Part shown: in pieces, positions 1 through 7,502 of the stretch | How positions within the stretch are numbered: the first letter of the stretch is position 1 | Layout of the letters: every line of letters starts with the position of its first letter | Assembly: GCF_003116035.1 (NCBI RefSeq) | Contig: NZ_LGQW01000015.1 | Coordinates: forward strand, 1,048,096-1,112,095 | Reading direction: 5' to 3' | From: Azospirillum sp. TSH64 | Lineage (GTDB): Bacteria > Pseudomonadota > Alphaproteobacteria > Azospirillales > Azospirillaceae | Length of the DNA stretch: 64,000 nucleotides | Position numbers and translations under genes: made by a program | Notes under the pieces: model-generated | What the model saw: the letters and a program-made list of their open reading frames with translations, nothing else | The model's database searches: none | Told to the model about the DNA's origin: nothing

Positions 1-1133
1 GGCACGGGTTTGGCGGGACGGGAGGCTGTGGCGGGCTTTTCCGGGTCGCGGATGGCGAAGGACAGGATGTCCTCCTCCGATGGTTCCTCGCCGTCCGGCT
101 CGCCGTCGTCGAACCCGTCCTCGCGGTCGTCATCCTCCGCGTCCGCCGCCCAGGGGTCGGCATCGCCATCGGTATCGCTATCGGCCCACTCGTCCTCGAA
201 ATCCCGGCGCACCAGAACCTTGTGCGAGAAGGCCGGCGGTTCGTCGTCATCAGGGCCGGAGGCAGGCCCGTTGCCACCATTCAAACCGCCCCTCAAACCA
301 CCGCTGAAGCTGTCGCCGGCGAAATCGTCGGCAGGCCGCCGGTCAGCGGCGTTCGCAGCACGGCCGGCGGGAGGCTGCGGCATGGCGCCGTTCCGCCCGT
401 CCTCCTGCTCACCCTCCTGATCCTCGTCGAACTCGTCATCCGACCCATAGGCCTGCGCCAGCAGTTGGCGCATCGCCATCAGCGTCTCGTCGTCGCCATC
501 CTCATCATCATCGACATCGTCCGGAGCGCCCGCAGGAGCCGGTTCCGGCAACGCGTCGTTGGCCGGGAACCTGGTCGGACCCCTGGAATCGCCCGCAGCC
601 GGTTCCTCCTCCGGATCGTCGTCCCACTTGTCGTCCCACTCGTCGGGCGGCGAACTGCGGCCAAGCCGGGCCGCCATGTCGGCGAGGGACACCGGCTCCC
701 ACAACGGTTCGGCCTCGCCGTCTCCCGGCCCGTCGGCCACGAGATCGGACAGCGGACGCTCCGACAGGGGCTTGGCGCGAGCGGGGGGAGGCGGGGGAGC
801 GGGCGGATCCCTGTCCACGGCCCTGTCCGGACCATTGTCTCCCCGCAACGAGGCGAGCAGCCCGTTCAGCGCCGCCAGCGGCGCGTCGAAGGACGGCTCG
901 TCAGCGGCGGGGGCAGCGGTGGGGGCCGCCGGAACGGCCAGGATCGGCCGGCTTTCGGTGTCGCGGGAATCGCAGCGCGAGCAGCGGTAATGCGGCGCGA
1001 TCGACAGAACCGGGTAATTGGGGCCGAAGCGCCGCTCCAGCATGGCACGGGGCAGCACGCCGCCATGTCCGCAGGCGCGGCAGCGCAGTTGCACGTCGGC
1101 GTCGATGTCGCGGAGGAACAGCATACGGGCCAT
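1..1133 (-). CDS. acidic protein with N-terminal zinc-ribbon-like motif (partial, C-terminus outside window)
   Basis: An uninterrupted minus-strand frame runs from an ATG at 1133 to the left edge, giving 377 complete codons without a stop. The first ~55 residues carry two CxxC knuckles, CRAC near residue 18 and CSRC near residue 51, spaced like a zinc ribbon. After them comes a long Pro-, Asp- and Glu-rich low-complexity region with runs such as DDVDDDEDGDDE and a second acidic block near the edge. It therefore looks like a zinc-binding head on a strongly acidic, probably disordered tail. No enzymatic domain is recognisable in the visible part. The family is not recognised; finger-like domains of this kind occur in alphaproteobacterial proteins of unknown role. 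The frame is supported by its length and by the cysteine pairs. Confidence 0.72.
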   Translation of the reverse strand, partial: MARMLFLRDIDADVQLRCRACGHGGVLPRAMLERRFGPNYPVLSIAPHYRCSRCDSRDTESRPILAVPAAPTAAPAADEPSFDAPLAALNGLLASLRGDNGPDRAVDRDPPAPPPPPARAKPLSERPLSDLVADGPGDGEAEPLWEPVSLADMAARLGRSSPPDEWDDKWDDDPEEEPAAGDSRGPTRFPANDALPEPAPAGAPDDVDDDEDGDDETLMAMRQLLAQAYGSDDEFDEDQEGEQEDGRNGAMPQPPAGRAANAADRRPADDFAGDSFSGGLRGGLNGGNGPASGPDDDEPPAFSHKVLVRRDFEDEWADSDTDGDADPWAADAEDDDREDGFDDGEPDGEEPSEEDILSFAIRDPEKPATASRPAKPV

Positions 1134-1303
1134 GCCGCGCAGTATAGCGGCGGCCCCGCAGCTTTCCCAATCGTTTCAATCCGCAATCCGTCGGTGCTGA
1201 CGGCTTGCCGCAGCGGCGGCGTTGGCAGACGGAAGCGGGGTGGACGGCGCCCGGGCGGCAGTCGCCCTTGCGGCCGTCGTTCCGGGCGCCGTCCACATAA
1301 CGC

Positions 1304-1543
1304 TCAGACCGCGCGGGTGACGGTCAGTCCCTGCTCGGACAGGCTTTCAAAGACGTCCTTGAACTTCCGCAGGTAACGGGTGCGGTAGGCGTCGAAATCG
1401 GCGGCGATGGCCGCCTCGGCATTCTGGGACTTCTCGAATTCGGACACACGGTGGGCATTCTCGGCGCGATAGAGCGCGAAAGCGCCCTTCGTCACCAGAT
1501 CGTTGCCGGTCAGGTCCGCGTTCTTCGGTTTGTCGCTGTTCAT
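1304..1543 (-). CDS. small conserved-looking hypothetical protein (79 aa)
   Basis: The chosen start is the ATG at 1543 (MNSDKPKNADLTGND). The frame stays open upstream to 1741, but that extension is Gly/Trp/Cys-rich and looks non-coding. The 79-residue product is charged and helical. Its centre, around FALYRAENAHRVSEFEKSQN, is followed by a Tyr/Arg/Lys-rich stretch. There is no signal peptide, membrane segment or known domain, and I do not recognise it. The Shine-Dalgarno sequence is weak, so the start is uncertain. It lies between two minus-strand genes, with 151 bases separating it from the DUF2383 gene upstream. Confidence 0.5.
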   Translation of the reverse strand: MNSDKPKNADLTGNDLVTKGAFALYRAENAHRVSEFEKSQNAEAAIAADFDAYRTRYLRKFKDVFESLSEQGLTVTRAV

Positions 1544-1694
1544 CAATCCATGTCCAGGTGCAGTGGACATCCGGCCACCGGAGCCGGATGATCGGCAATG
1601 GCGGCGGCACAACCCTGCGGCCGTACCGGTTCGTCGCAGCCATTGCAAAAAGCCTACGCCCGCTTTTCCACACCCGCAATGCTGCGACGCACCA

Positions 1695-2138
1695 TCAAGC
1701 CACCACCCCACGCAGGGCCGCCATGCGGTCCCGGTCGACACGGATGCGGTCGAGATGCTGGGCGATCACCGCGGTGATCGGCAGCGGAAGCTCCTTCGCC
1801 ATCGCCTCGTCATAGCGGCGCAGGCATTCGCTTTCGCCGCGCTCGACCTCGGTGATGATGGCGGCCCGGTCATGGCCGAGCACGGTGGATTTCAGTTCCA
1901 GGAAGAAGCGGTGCGCGCCGCCCAGCATGGTGCCGCCCATGTCCGGCGCCCCGCCCTGTTCGGCGACCAGCCGCTGAATCTCGCGCACGATGGCGCCGCG
2001 CTGGGCGGCGAGATCGTTGAACAGGGCCTTCAGATCCCCGTCCTCGGCGGTTTCGGCGGCCTGCCGATAGCCTTCATGGCTGTCCTCGACGATGCGGATC
2101 AGCTCGTTCAGCGTATCGACGATCTCGTCCTTTTCCAT
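1695..2138 (-). CDS. DUF2383 / PA2169-family four-helix-bundle protein
   Basis: A 147-residue soluble, all-helical protein. The start at 2138 (MEKDEIVDTLNELIRIVEDSHEGY) has a strong GGGAGGG about nine bases upstream, so the longer open frame to 2363 is rejected. The opening pattern 'I..LN.LI.I..DS..GY..AAE' is typical of DUF2383 proteins, which form ferritin-like four-helix bundles. The remainder is helical with regularly spaced Glu and Arg. The molecular function of the family is not established; association with stress or metal handling is only suggested for relatives. Neighbours are unrelated, so context adds little. Confidence 0.75.
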   Translation of the reverse strand: MEKDEIVDTLNELIRIVEDSHEGYRQAAETAEDGDLKALFNDLAAQRGAIVREIQRLVAEQGGAPDMGGTMLGGAHRFFLELKSTVLGHDRAAIITEVERGESECLRRYDEAMAKELPLPITAVIAQHLDRIRVDRDRMAALRGVVA

Positions 2139-2286
2139 GACGGCAAGCCCTCCCATGCGTCCCCTACGGTGCCACAACCAATGCGCAGGGCTGAATGTTC
2201 CCGCCAGCCACCGGGAGCACTCCGGGAGAGACAGGCGGGGAGAGACACGCCAAGGGAGACAAGGCGGGCAGGCGAACGAGGACGCC

Positions 2287-2880
2287 TTATGCCGCCACTT
2301 GGCCGGAGGGGTTGCGTGCAGGGAACGGACGGCCGCGGAATATCCCAGCCCGCCACAAGCCAATGCAATGACCGGACAGGCCCATCGCGTCGGACACCAG
2401 CCCGAAGACAGAGCCGGCCAGCATATTGTGTCCCGACCCGACCAGGGTCGCCAGGATGAAGAACAGGCGCATCCGCCCGACCTCGCTCTGCCAGCGGCCG
2501 AGCGTGGCCAGCAGGAAGCCGGTCGCCGACAGCGCCGACATCGGCCCCTGCCAGCTCAGCGCCGCCACCGCCAGCGCCGCCGGAACGGTCAACCCATAGA
2601 GAAGGCCGAGCGCCCGACCGGGGTGCCGGCGCACGCGCACCGCCATCTGGATCAATCCCAGCCCGCACATCAGCATGCCGGTCTGGGCGCCCAGCAACAG
2701 GAAGTGAAGCAGGAAGAGGGAGGAGGCCGTCGCCTGCGCCAGCAGGATCGCCCGCCGGCCGCCGAGCAGCGTCGACAGGGTGGCCGCCGACAGTCCGGCG
2801 ATGCCGGTTGCCGCAACCGGCGACAGCGTGACGGACTGGGAGGTCAGGGTCGGAAGATAATCCAGCAGAAATGCCGTCAT
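2287..2880 (-). CDS. YgjV-like inner-membrane protein
   Basis: The 197-residue product consists almost entirely of hydrophobic segments, about six predicted membrane helices. It includes the pattern TGMLMCGLGLIQMAVRVRR and a late segment LVGSGHNMLAGS. This architecture and length fit the bacterial inner-membrane YgjV family (Imp-YgjV), whose role is unknown. The start at 2880 (MTAFLLDYLP) is preceded by a GAAGGCG Shine-Dalgarno, and an in-frame ATG eight codons upstream is less favourable. The C-terminal tail beyond about residue 180 is basic and probably cytoplasmic. It is read in the same direction as the DUF2383 gene, 148 bases away, so co-transcription is possible. Confidence 0.6.
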   Translation of the reverse strand: MTAFLLDYLPTLTSQSVTLSPVAATGIAGLSAATLSTLLGGRRAILLAQATASSLFLLHFLLLGAQTGMLMCGLGLIQMAVRVRRHPGRALGLLYGLTVPAALAVAALSWQGPMSALSATGFLLATLGRWQSEVGRMRLFFILATLVGSGHNMLAGSVFGLVSDAMGLSGHCIGLWRAGIFRGRPFPARNPSGQVAA

Positions 2881-3322
2881 GGAACGCCTTCGCACGAAGA
2901 ACATGCCGCAGTGCAGCGAAGGCGGCGGACGCTAGTCCCGGACGGTTAACCAGATATGAACATCGATGTGACCGGAAACAGACCAAAAGACGACCGGCTG
3001 GCAACCACCGAAAGTTGGGAAGCGCAATCATGTGTCTCCCGTCGTCAAAGCCGGTGATTATTGTGTGTCCTCTGCCCCGGCGCCCTGTGATGGAAATGGT
3101 TTTGAAAGATTGCACAGGTGCGGGCCCGGCGATTTCGGGTTGGATCCTGTCCATCCTTGTCGTTGGCAAAGCGGACTGAGGACGGCATTCTCGCCCCGTC
3201 ACGGCGGCATCGTTATCGACGGCCTCGTTTTCGGAGGATTCGTTGCGAGGGTCGCCGGACCGGGATCGGGGGATCATCCGCAATCAGGGCGAACGCAATC
3301 AGGGCGAACCGGGGGAACCACC
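2881..3322. other. intergenic region with a short tandem repeat
   Basis: This 442-base stretch separates the leftward YgjV-like gene from the rightward small cysteine-rich gene, so it should hold both promoters. No convincing gene was found. Close to the right end, a 14-base unit (GCAATCAGGGCGAA) occurs twice in tandem around 3279-3307, just upstream of the ribosome-binding site of the next gene. Confidence 0.5.
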
Positions 3323-3598
3323 ATGGCGCTGTATGGACGGCATCCCGCCTCATTGGGCTGGGAACCGAAACCGAAGTCGACCAAGACCGGTGCATCGCGC
3401 GCGCATGGTGGCCGTGCCGGCCGCAACGGGCCGCTGTGCTGTTGCTGCGGCAGGCCGATCCGTGCCGGCGACCCCCATTGGGCCGGGCATGGCGACCAGA
3501 ACCCTTGGCATTACGCCTGCGCCGAGCGTGCCGGCCTTACATGGTCATGGGCGGGCCGTCCGGCCGAACCGTCGCTTCCGGCCGCTGAACTGGACTGA
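3323..3598 (+). CDS. small cysteine-rich protein with putative zinc knuckle (91 aa)
   Basis: The ATG at 3323 follows GGGGGAA at ideal spacing. The product is basic at its N-terminus and then shows four consecutive cysteines (LCCCCGRPI), followed by His and Trp residues and a second cluster HYACAERAG. This could be a C/H-type zinc knuckle. No family is recognised. The last 62 bases overlap the 3' end of a small convergent gene (3537-3785). Overlap of that size between two uncharacterised genes leaves some doubt about one of them, although the cysteine/histidine pattern favours this frame. Confidence 0.5.
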   Translation: MALYGRHPASLGWEPKPKSTKTGASRAHGGRAGRNGPLCCCCGRPIRAGDPHWAGHGDQNPWHYACAERAGLTWSWAGRPAEPSLPAAELD

Positions 3599-3785
3599 CC
3601 GCACCGGCGGCCAGCCCCGCCTGTGCCTCCTCGCGCCCGCGCCGGTAGGCCTCGCGTTCGGCCTCGACGATGGCGTCGGCCAAACGCCGTTCGAATTCGC
3701 GCTCGACAAGGGCGGAGAACAGGTCGATGCGGAAGCGCGCCTGCAACGAGCGGCTCAGCCTGCGGGCTCTTTCGATCGGCGGCAT
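3537..3785 (-). CDS. small charged hypothetical protein (82 aa)
   Basis: Starting at the ATG at 3785 (MPPIERARRLSRSLQARF), preceded by GGGAA, the product is a strongly charged helical protein. A central Glu/Arg heptad-like region (ALVEREFERRLADAIVEAE) resembles a short coiled coil, and a Pro-rich tail follows. The family is not recognised. The frame continues upstream to 3932, but those residues are low-complexity and are not included. The 3' end overlaps the convergent cysteine-rich gene by 62 bases. Confidence 0.45.
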   Translation of the reverse strand: MPPIERARRLSRSLQARFRIDLFSALVEREFERRLADAIVEAEREAYRRGREEAQAGLAAGAVSPVQRPEATVRPDGPPMTM

Positions 3786-3987
3786 CGGCGGTTCCCTTCT
3801 CGCTGCTGAACGGTATCGCCCAGCTTCAGAGATCGGGGCTCTCCGAGCAATTGCGCCATCGGCGAACCGCCCACGCAAAAGAGAGCGCCCATCCGCACCC
3901 ATCGGTGCGAACCGCCCGTCTTTGAAATTCAAATTTTCAGGAACTGAAGCGGCCCAAGGCCGGATGCCATGCAGCCGGCATGGCGTT

Positions 3988-4061
3988 TGGAGCGGGTGAA
4001 GGGAATCGAACCCTCGTCGTAAGCTTGGGAAGCTTCTGCTCTACCATTGAGCTACACCCGC
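3988..4061 (-). tRNA. tRNA-Gly (anticodon CCC)
   Basis: The minus strand folds as a complete 74-nucleotide tRNA. The acceptor stem is GCGGGTG pairing with CACCCGC. The D-arm is GAGC-type, the anticodon loop is TTCCCAA (anticodon CCC), the T-arm is GAGGGTTCGATTCCCTT, and the encoded 3' end is TCCA. It closely resembles E. coli glyU. The first pair of the anticodon stem (positions 27-43) is a G-A mismatch, and the other four pairs are intact. It stands alone between the small hypothetical gene and olsA; no integrase or attachment-site duplication was seen beside it. Confidence 0.97.
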
Positions 4062-4108
4062 GCGCCCGCTGTTTATAGGCGAGTGCCGCATCGGATACAA
4101 GAGCGGAA

Positions 4109-4975
4109 TCAAGCACTCGCGGCGGTGGGAGCGGGGGCCGGAGACGTGGCTTCTTTCGCCGGGGCGGGGACGGACGGACGGCCGGAAATGGCGCAGGCGA
4201 CGCCGTCGGAAATCACCCGATGGCAATGCTCGGCCAGCGCCTTGCGGCTGCTGAAGCCGTCGATGGTCACCGGCGGGTGGAACTCCACCTCCACCGTCAT
4301 GCCGCCCAGGCGGAAGGCCTGCCACAGGTGCGGCGCCAGATCCATGTCGCCGTACCACGCATAGAAGGGGCGGAAGGCGAAGCCCATCGGGATGCCGTCC
4401 AGGCGGGTGGCGGCGACGCTGACCGGCTGCACCGTCAGCGGACGGCCGTCGATGCGGCGGGCGGCGACCGCGAACAGGGCGGTCTTGAAGGGCAGGGTGC
4501 GGTTGCCGTCGCTGGAGGTGCCCTCCGGGAACAGGATCAGGCTGTCGCCGGCATCCAGACGGCTGCCGATGTCGTCGCGCTGCTTGTCGACCGAGGCGCG
4601 GGCCTTGCGTTCCACGAACACCGTGCGCTGAAGCCGGGCCAGCAGCCCGAAGAAGGGCCAGCTCCCAACCTCCGACTTGGCGATGAAGGAGCCGGGAATC
4701 TGCGACCCCAGCGCCGTGATGTCCAAATAGGAGGAGTGGTTGGACACGAACAGCACCGGCCCGTCGGCCACCCGCTGGCCGCGCACCACCACATCCAGCC
4801 CCATCACACGGGCACAGACGCCGTGATAGAAGGCCGGCAATGTGCTGCGCAGCCGCCAGCCGCGCGCCACCGCCAGGGCTTGCAGCGGGATCAGCAGCAG
4901 CGTCCACAGCAAATAGATCGTCAGGCGCAGGGCGCCGCGGCCGGAGGAGCCCAGGGCGCGGGCGGTGCGGGTCAT
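4109..4975 (-). CDS. olsA: 1-acyl-sn-glycerol-3-phosphate / lyso-ornithine-lipid O-acyltransferase (PlsC family)
   Basis: A 288-residue membrane-anchored acyltransferase with a hydrophobic helix at about 18-38. It carries the catalytic HX4D box NHSSYLD at 79-85 (His80, Asp85) and the acceptor-binding block FPEGTSS at 149-155. Both are defining for the PlsC/LPLAT superfamily. The gene begins seven bases after the olsB stop and is clearly in the same operon. That pairing suggests it is OlsA, which adds the second fatty acid to lyso-ornithine lipid, rather than the main PlsC; OlsA from some species can do both. Ornithine lipids replace phospholipids under phosphate starvation in many alphaproteobacteria. 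The tail after about residue 265 is Ala/Pro-rich and unlikely to be catalytic. Confidence 0.85.
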   Translation of the reverse strand: MTRTARALGSSGRGALRLTIYLLWTLLLIPLQALAVARGWRLRSTLPAFYHGVCARVMGLDVVVRGQRVADGPVLFVSNHSSYLDITALGSQIPGSFIAKSEVGSWPFFGLLARLQRTVFVERKARASVDKQRDDIGSRLDAGDSLILFPEGTSSDGNRTLPFKTALFAVAARRIDGRPLTVQPVSVAATRLDGIPMGFAFRPFYAWYGDMDLAPHLWQAFRLGGMTVEVEFHPPVTIDGFSSRKALAEHCHRVISDGVACAISGRPSVPAPAKEATSPAPAPTAASA

Positions 4976-4982
4976 GATGGCC

Positions 4983-5876
4983 TCAGCCGGTTTGGCTGTC
5001 GCGGCTGCGACGCTCGTAATGCTTGGCGTACTTGTCGGTGATCAGATCGCTCTTCACCACGATGCAGACGTCGGTGGTGTTGAACTGATGGTCGATCACG
5101 GCACCGTCGCCGATGAAACCGCCCAGCCGCAGATACCCTTTGATCAGCGGCGGCAGGATGTTCAGCGCGCGGCGCGGATCGATCTGGTCCTTGGGCATGC
5201 GGTTCAGCGAGACGAAGCGTTCCGGCAAGGCCGTCGCCCGCAGCTCCGCCGGGGCGAGATGGTGATGGTAGAGGTAGGACAGCGGCTCCGCCAGCGCATC
5301 CGGATCGGTGCCGGGCAGGCTGGCGCAGCCGAACATCAGGGCGATGTCGTGCTGGAACACATAGGCGGCGATGCCCTGCCACAGCAGCTGCATGCTGCCG
5401 CGGGACCGATAGCCGGCATCGACACAGGAGCGCCCCAGCTCCAGCACCTCGCCGGGATAGCTGGCGAGGCGGCCGATGTCGTATTCGTCGCTGGAATAGA
5501 AGCGGCCGACCTTCTCGGCGGCGGGGCGGCGGATCAGCCGGTAGGTTCCGACCACCATGTCGGGGCCGTTGCCGCGGGCGTGGTCGATGACCAGCAGATG
5601 GTCGGCCACACCGTCGTAATCGTCGAAATCGCGGGACCGGGCCTGCATCGCCGGAGAGGGGACCGCCGCCATCTCTTCATAGAAGACACGGTAGCGCAGC
5701 GCCTGCGCCCAATCGATCTCCTCCGCCGAGCGGGCCAGCCGCACCTCCAGTGTGCCCAGGCGAATACCGTCCGCCAGCTTCTCGCCGCCGACACCGGAGG
5801 CATCGGGTGCGGACGCCTCGCGCCGCTCCGGGCTAGTCCGGGTCATGCCCGGCTGGTCCAAGCTTGCATCAGCCAT
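4983..5876 (-). CDS. olsB: L-ornithine N-alpha-acyltransferase (OlsB), ornithine-lipid synthesis
   Basis: The 297-residue product matches OlsB in length and in hallmark segments: an EEIDWAQALRYRVFYEEM opening, then DFDDYDGVADHLLVID, VVGTYRLIR, ELGRSCVD and a late block on polar-lipid acyl transfer (PPLIKGYLRLGG). OlsB condenses a 3-hydroxyacyl group from acyl-ACP onto ornithine, the first step of ornithine-lipid synthesis. The start at 5876 was chosen because upstream codons look non-coding; a second in-frame ATG ten codons downstream is possible, and neither has a strong Shine-Dalgarno. It is followed directly by olsA. A 397-base spacer separates it from mucR. Confidence 0.85.
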   Translation of the reverse strand: MADASLDQPGMTRTSPERREASAPDASGVGGEKLADGIRLGTLEVRLARSAEEIDWAQALRYRVFYEEMAAVPSPAMQARSRDFDDYDGVADHLLVIDHARGNGPDMVVGTYRLIRRPAAEKVGRFYSSDEYDIGRLASYPGEVLELGRSCVDAGYRSRGSMQLLWQGIAAYVFQHDIALMFGCASLPGTDPDALAEPLSYLYHHHLAPAELRATALPERFVSLNRMPKDQIDPRRALNILPPLIKGYLRLGGFIGDGAVIDHQFNTTDVCIVVKSDLITDKYAKHYERRSRDSQTG

Positions 5877-6218
5877 GTCGAGGGTCCGCTGCGATGATGG
5901 TTCGGGACTATGCGCTGCGCCTCCCTGCCTGACGCCGCCGGACTGTAACGGCCGGGCCACAGCGGCTGGGTCGGGACGACAGAGTCGCGCGCGCCACAAG
6001 GCATAACACGATCCGCCGGTTGCCGGTCAACCGACATCGTAGCCGACAGCGCGGCACGCGGTCAGCCGGCACCCTTGGCCGGCAGCGGATCGGCCTGCGT
6101 GATTTTGCAGTTGTGGAGTCTGGAGCGCCGGAGAGCAGGTCGGCGCCGATGCCCTGCCGGACGGACCACCCGCAGCGAAGGCGGGATGGACGGGCGCGGA
6201 AGGGAAGGGGAGGGGGCG
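5877..6218. other. upstream region of olsB, no gene seen
   Basis: GC-rich spacer between mucR and olsB. It must contain the olsB promoter; no clear -35/-10 pair, PHO box or ORF with coding character was recognised. The right-hand part leads into the mucR terminator hairpin. Confidence 0.4.
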
Positions 6219-6257
6219 GAAAAGGGCGGCGGCGCCGGCACGGCACCGGTCCGCCCT
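6219..6257 (-). terminator. probable terminator of mucR
   Basis: Just after the mucR stop, the minus strand reads AGGGCGG, a ~21-base GC-rich loop that can fold further, then CCGCCCT followed by TTTT. The seven-pair outer stem and short T-run fit an intrinsic terminator, although the loop is long. Confidence 0.4.
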
Positions 6258-6273
6258 GCGGGACCCCCAACCC

Positions 6274-6687
6274 TCAGGCGCCGCGGCGGGCGCGGGTACC
6301 GAGACCGATCTGCTTGGCCAGCGAGCTGCGCTGGCGGGCGTAGTTCGGCGCGACCATCGGGTAGTCGGCCGGCAGGCCCCAGCGGTCACGGTATTCTTCT
6401 GGTGTCATATTGTACGCCGTCTTGAGATGGCGCTTCAGCATCTTCAGCTTCTTGCCGTCTTCCAGGCACACAATATAGTCCGGCGTGACCGACTTCTTGA
6501 TCGGCACGGCAGGCTGCGGACGCTCTTCCGCCACCACCGGTTCGGTGCCGACATTGGCCAGCGACTTGTAGACCTGTTCGATCAGAGTCGGAAGATCGGT
6601 CAGTGCGACTGTATTGTTTGAGACATGCGCCGCCACGATCTCCGTGGTCAGAGACAACAGCGCGTTGGAAGGGGACCCGTTGCTCAT
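6274..6687 (-). CDS. mucR: MucR/Ros-family transcriptional regulator
   Basis: The 137-residue protein has the MucR signature: N-terminal helix SLTTEIVAAHVSNN, then the zinc-finger core YIVCLEDGKKLKMLKRHLKT, MTPEEYRDRWGLP and DYPMVAPNYA. MucR proteins bind AT-rich DNA with T-A steps. They control exopolysaccharide, motility and cell-cycle genes and usually repress themselves. Of the four classical ligand positions, Cys74, Asp77 and His87 are present, but the position of the last His is Tyr92, as in several Caulobacter-type MucR proteins. A good promoter lies upstream. It is divergent from the TusA-like gene, sharing an 89-base AT-richer spacer that is a likely autoregulatory site. Confidence 0.92.
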   Translation of the reverse strand: MSNGSPSNALLSLTTEIVAAHVSNNTVALTDLPTLIEQVYKSLANVGTEPVVAEERPQPAVPIKKSVTPDYIVCLEDGKKLKMLKRHLKTAYNMTPEEYRDRWGLPADYPMVAPNYARQRSSLAKQIGLGTRARRGA

Positions 6688-6718
6688 GTAAGCTTGCTCC
6701 GCGGCATTCGTACCTCAC

Positions 6719-6747
6719 CATATAAAGAGGTTTCCTGCATCGTGCAA
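6719..6747 (-). promoter_or_regulatory. sigma-70 promoter of mucR
   Basis: On the minus strand TTGCAC (complement of 6742-6747) and TATATG (complement of 6719-6724) are separated by exactly 17 bases and lie about 30-60 bases before the mucR start. The AT-rich context is also compatible with MucR autorepression. Confidence 0.6.
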
Positions 6748-6776
6748 TATCCATCCTTTGGAACAAAGAGGAATCG

Positions 6777-7031
6777 GTGACCGAAAAAATCTCCACAGAC
6801 TTGTTTCTCGACATCACCTCGCAGGTTTGTCCGTTAACCTTCGTCAAGACCAAGTTGATGGTGGAGCGGATGGACGCGGGGCAGACCCTCGAAGTCCGGC
6901 TGAATGCCGGTGAACCCTTGGAAAACGTTCCACGATCCTTGATCGAGTTGGGTCACAGCATTCTCTCTGTCCACCCCGAACGAATGGATGAGCCCGACGG
7001 CGTCCATCGCCTGATCGTGCAGAAAAATTAA
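6777..7031 (+). CDS. TusA/SirA-like sulfurtransferase-fold protein (84 aa)
   Basis: A GTG start at 6777 is preceded by AAAGAGG seven bases upstream. The product has the small alpha/beta TusA fold pattern, with LDITSQVCPLTFVKTKL near the N-terminus and LEVRLNAGEPLENVPRSL following. TusA proteins relay persulfide sulfur for thiolation and cofactor synthesis, using the Cys of a CPxP motif. Here the cysteine is kept (Cys18) but the motif reads CPLT, lacking the second proline. That places it in the broader TusA-like family rather than orthodox TusA. It is divergent from mucR and convergent with rimI, with only three bases between the stops. Confidence 0.8.
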   Translation: MTEKISTDLFLDITSQVCPLTFVKTKLMVERMDAGQTLEVRLNAGEPLENVPRSLIELGHSILSVHPERMDEPDGVHRLIVQKN

Positions 7032-7034
7032 CCC

Positions 7035-7502
7035 CTATGCCCCGTCAAGATTGCGGCGCAGAACAAGTGCCGCGACCCGTCCATCCGGTCGTTTGTAGTA
7101 TCCGGGGCGACGCCCGACCGAAAAAAAGCCGCTGGCCTTGTATAGACTCGAAGCTGCCGGGTTATCCTCGGCTACTTCAAGAAACAATGCAGTCGCGCCC
7201 AGGTCCTGCGATCCGCTGACCGCAGCCTCCACCAGCAGGCGGCCGATGCCGCCGCGGCGGGCCTGCGGCAGCACGCCGATGGCGAGGATCTCCGCATCCT
7301 CCGCCGCGACCCGGGCCATCACGAAACCGAGCGGCCGGTCCCGGTCGTCGAGGGCGATGGTGGCGAAGCCGGCCGGCGGGACGATCAGGGTGGCGACCGA
7401 CGCCTCGTCCCAGGGATCGTCCGGGAAGCAGGCCTGCTGCAGGGCCGCCACCACACCGGCCTCCAGCAGGCCGGCGGGGTGGAGGCGGACGGCAGCGGTC
7501 AT
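7035..7502 (-). CDS. rimI: ribosomal-protein-alanine N-acetyltransferase RimI
   Basis: A 155-residue GNAT enzyme. The acetyl-CoA loop reads LPQARRGGIGRLLVEAA, followed by FLEVAEDNPAASSLYKASGF and GRRPGYYKRPDG, the usual RimI pattern. The family N-terminally acetylates ribosomal protein S18 and sometimes others. Its ATG overlaps the tsaB stop by four bases (ATGA), which implies translational coupling, and the tsaB-rimI pairing is widespread in bacteria. The N-terminus (MTAAVRLHPAGLLEAG) is slightly longer than in E. coli. Confidence 0.88.
   Translation of the reverse strand: MTAAVRLHPAGLLEAGVVAALQQACFPDDPWDEASVATLIVPPAGFATIALDDRDRPLGFVMARVAAEDAEILAIGVLPQARRGGIGRLLVEAAVSGSQDLGATALFLEVAEDNPAASSLYKASGFFSVGRRPGYYKRPDGRVAALVLRRNLDGA

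Noticed and set aside
3988..4061. tRNA-Gly as an integration site of a genomic island
   Set aside because: No integrase, no repeated tRNA 3' end nearby, and flanking genes are ordinary chromosomal genes.
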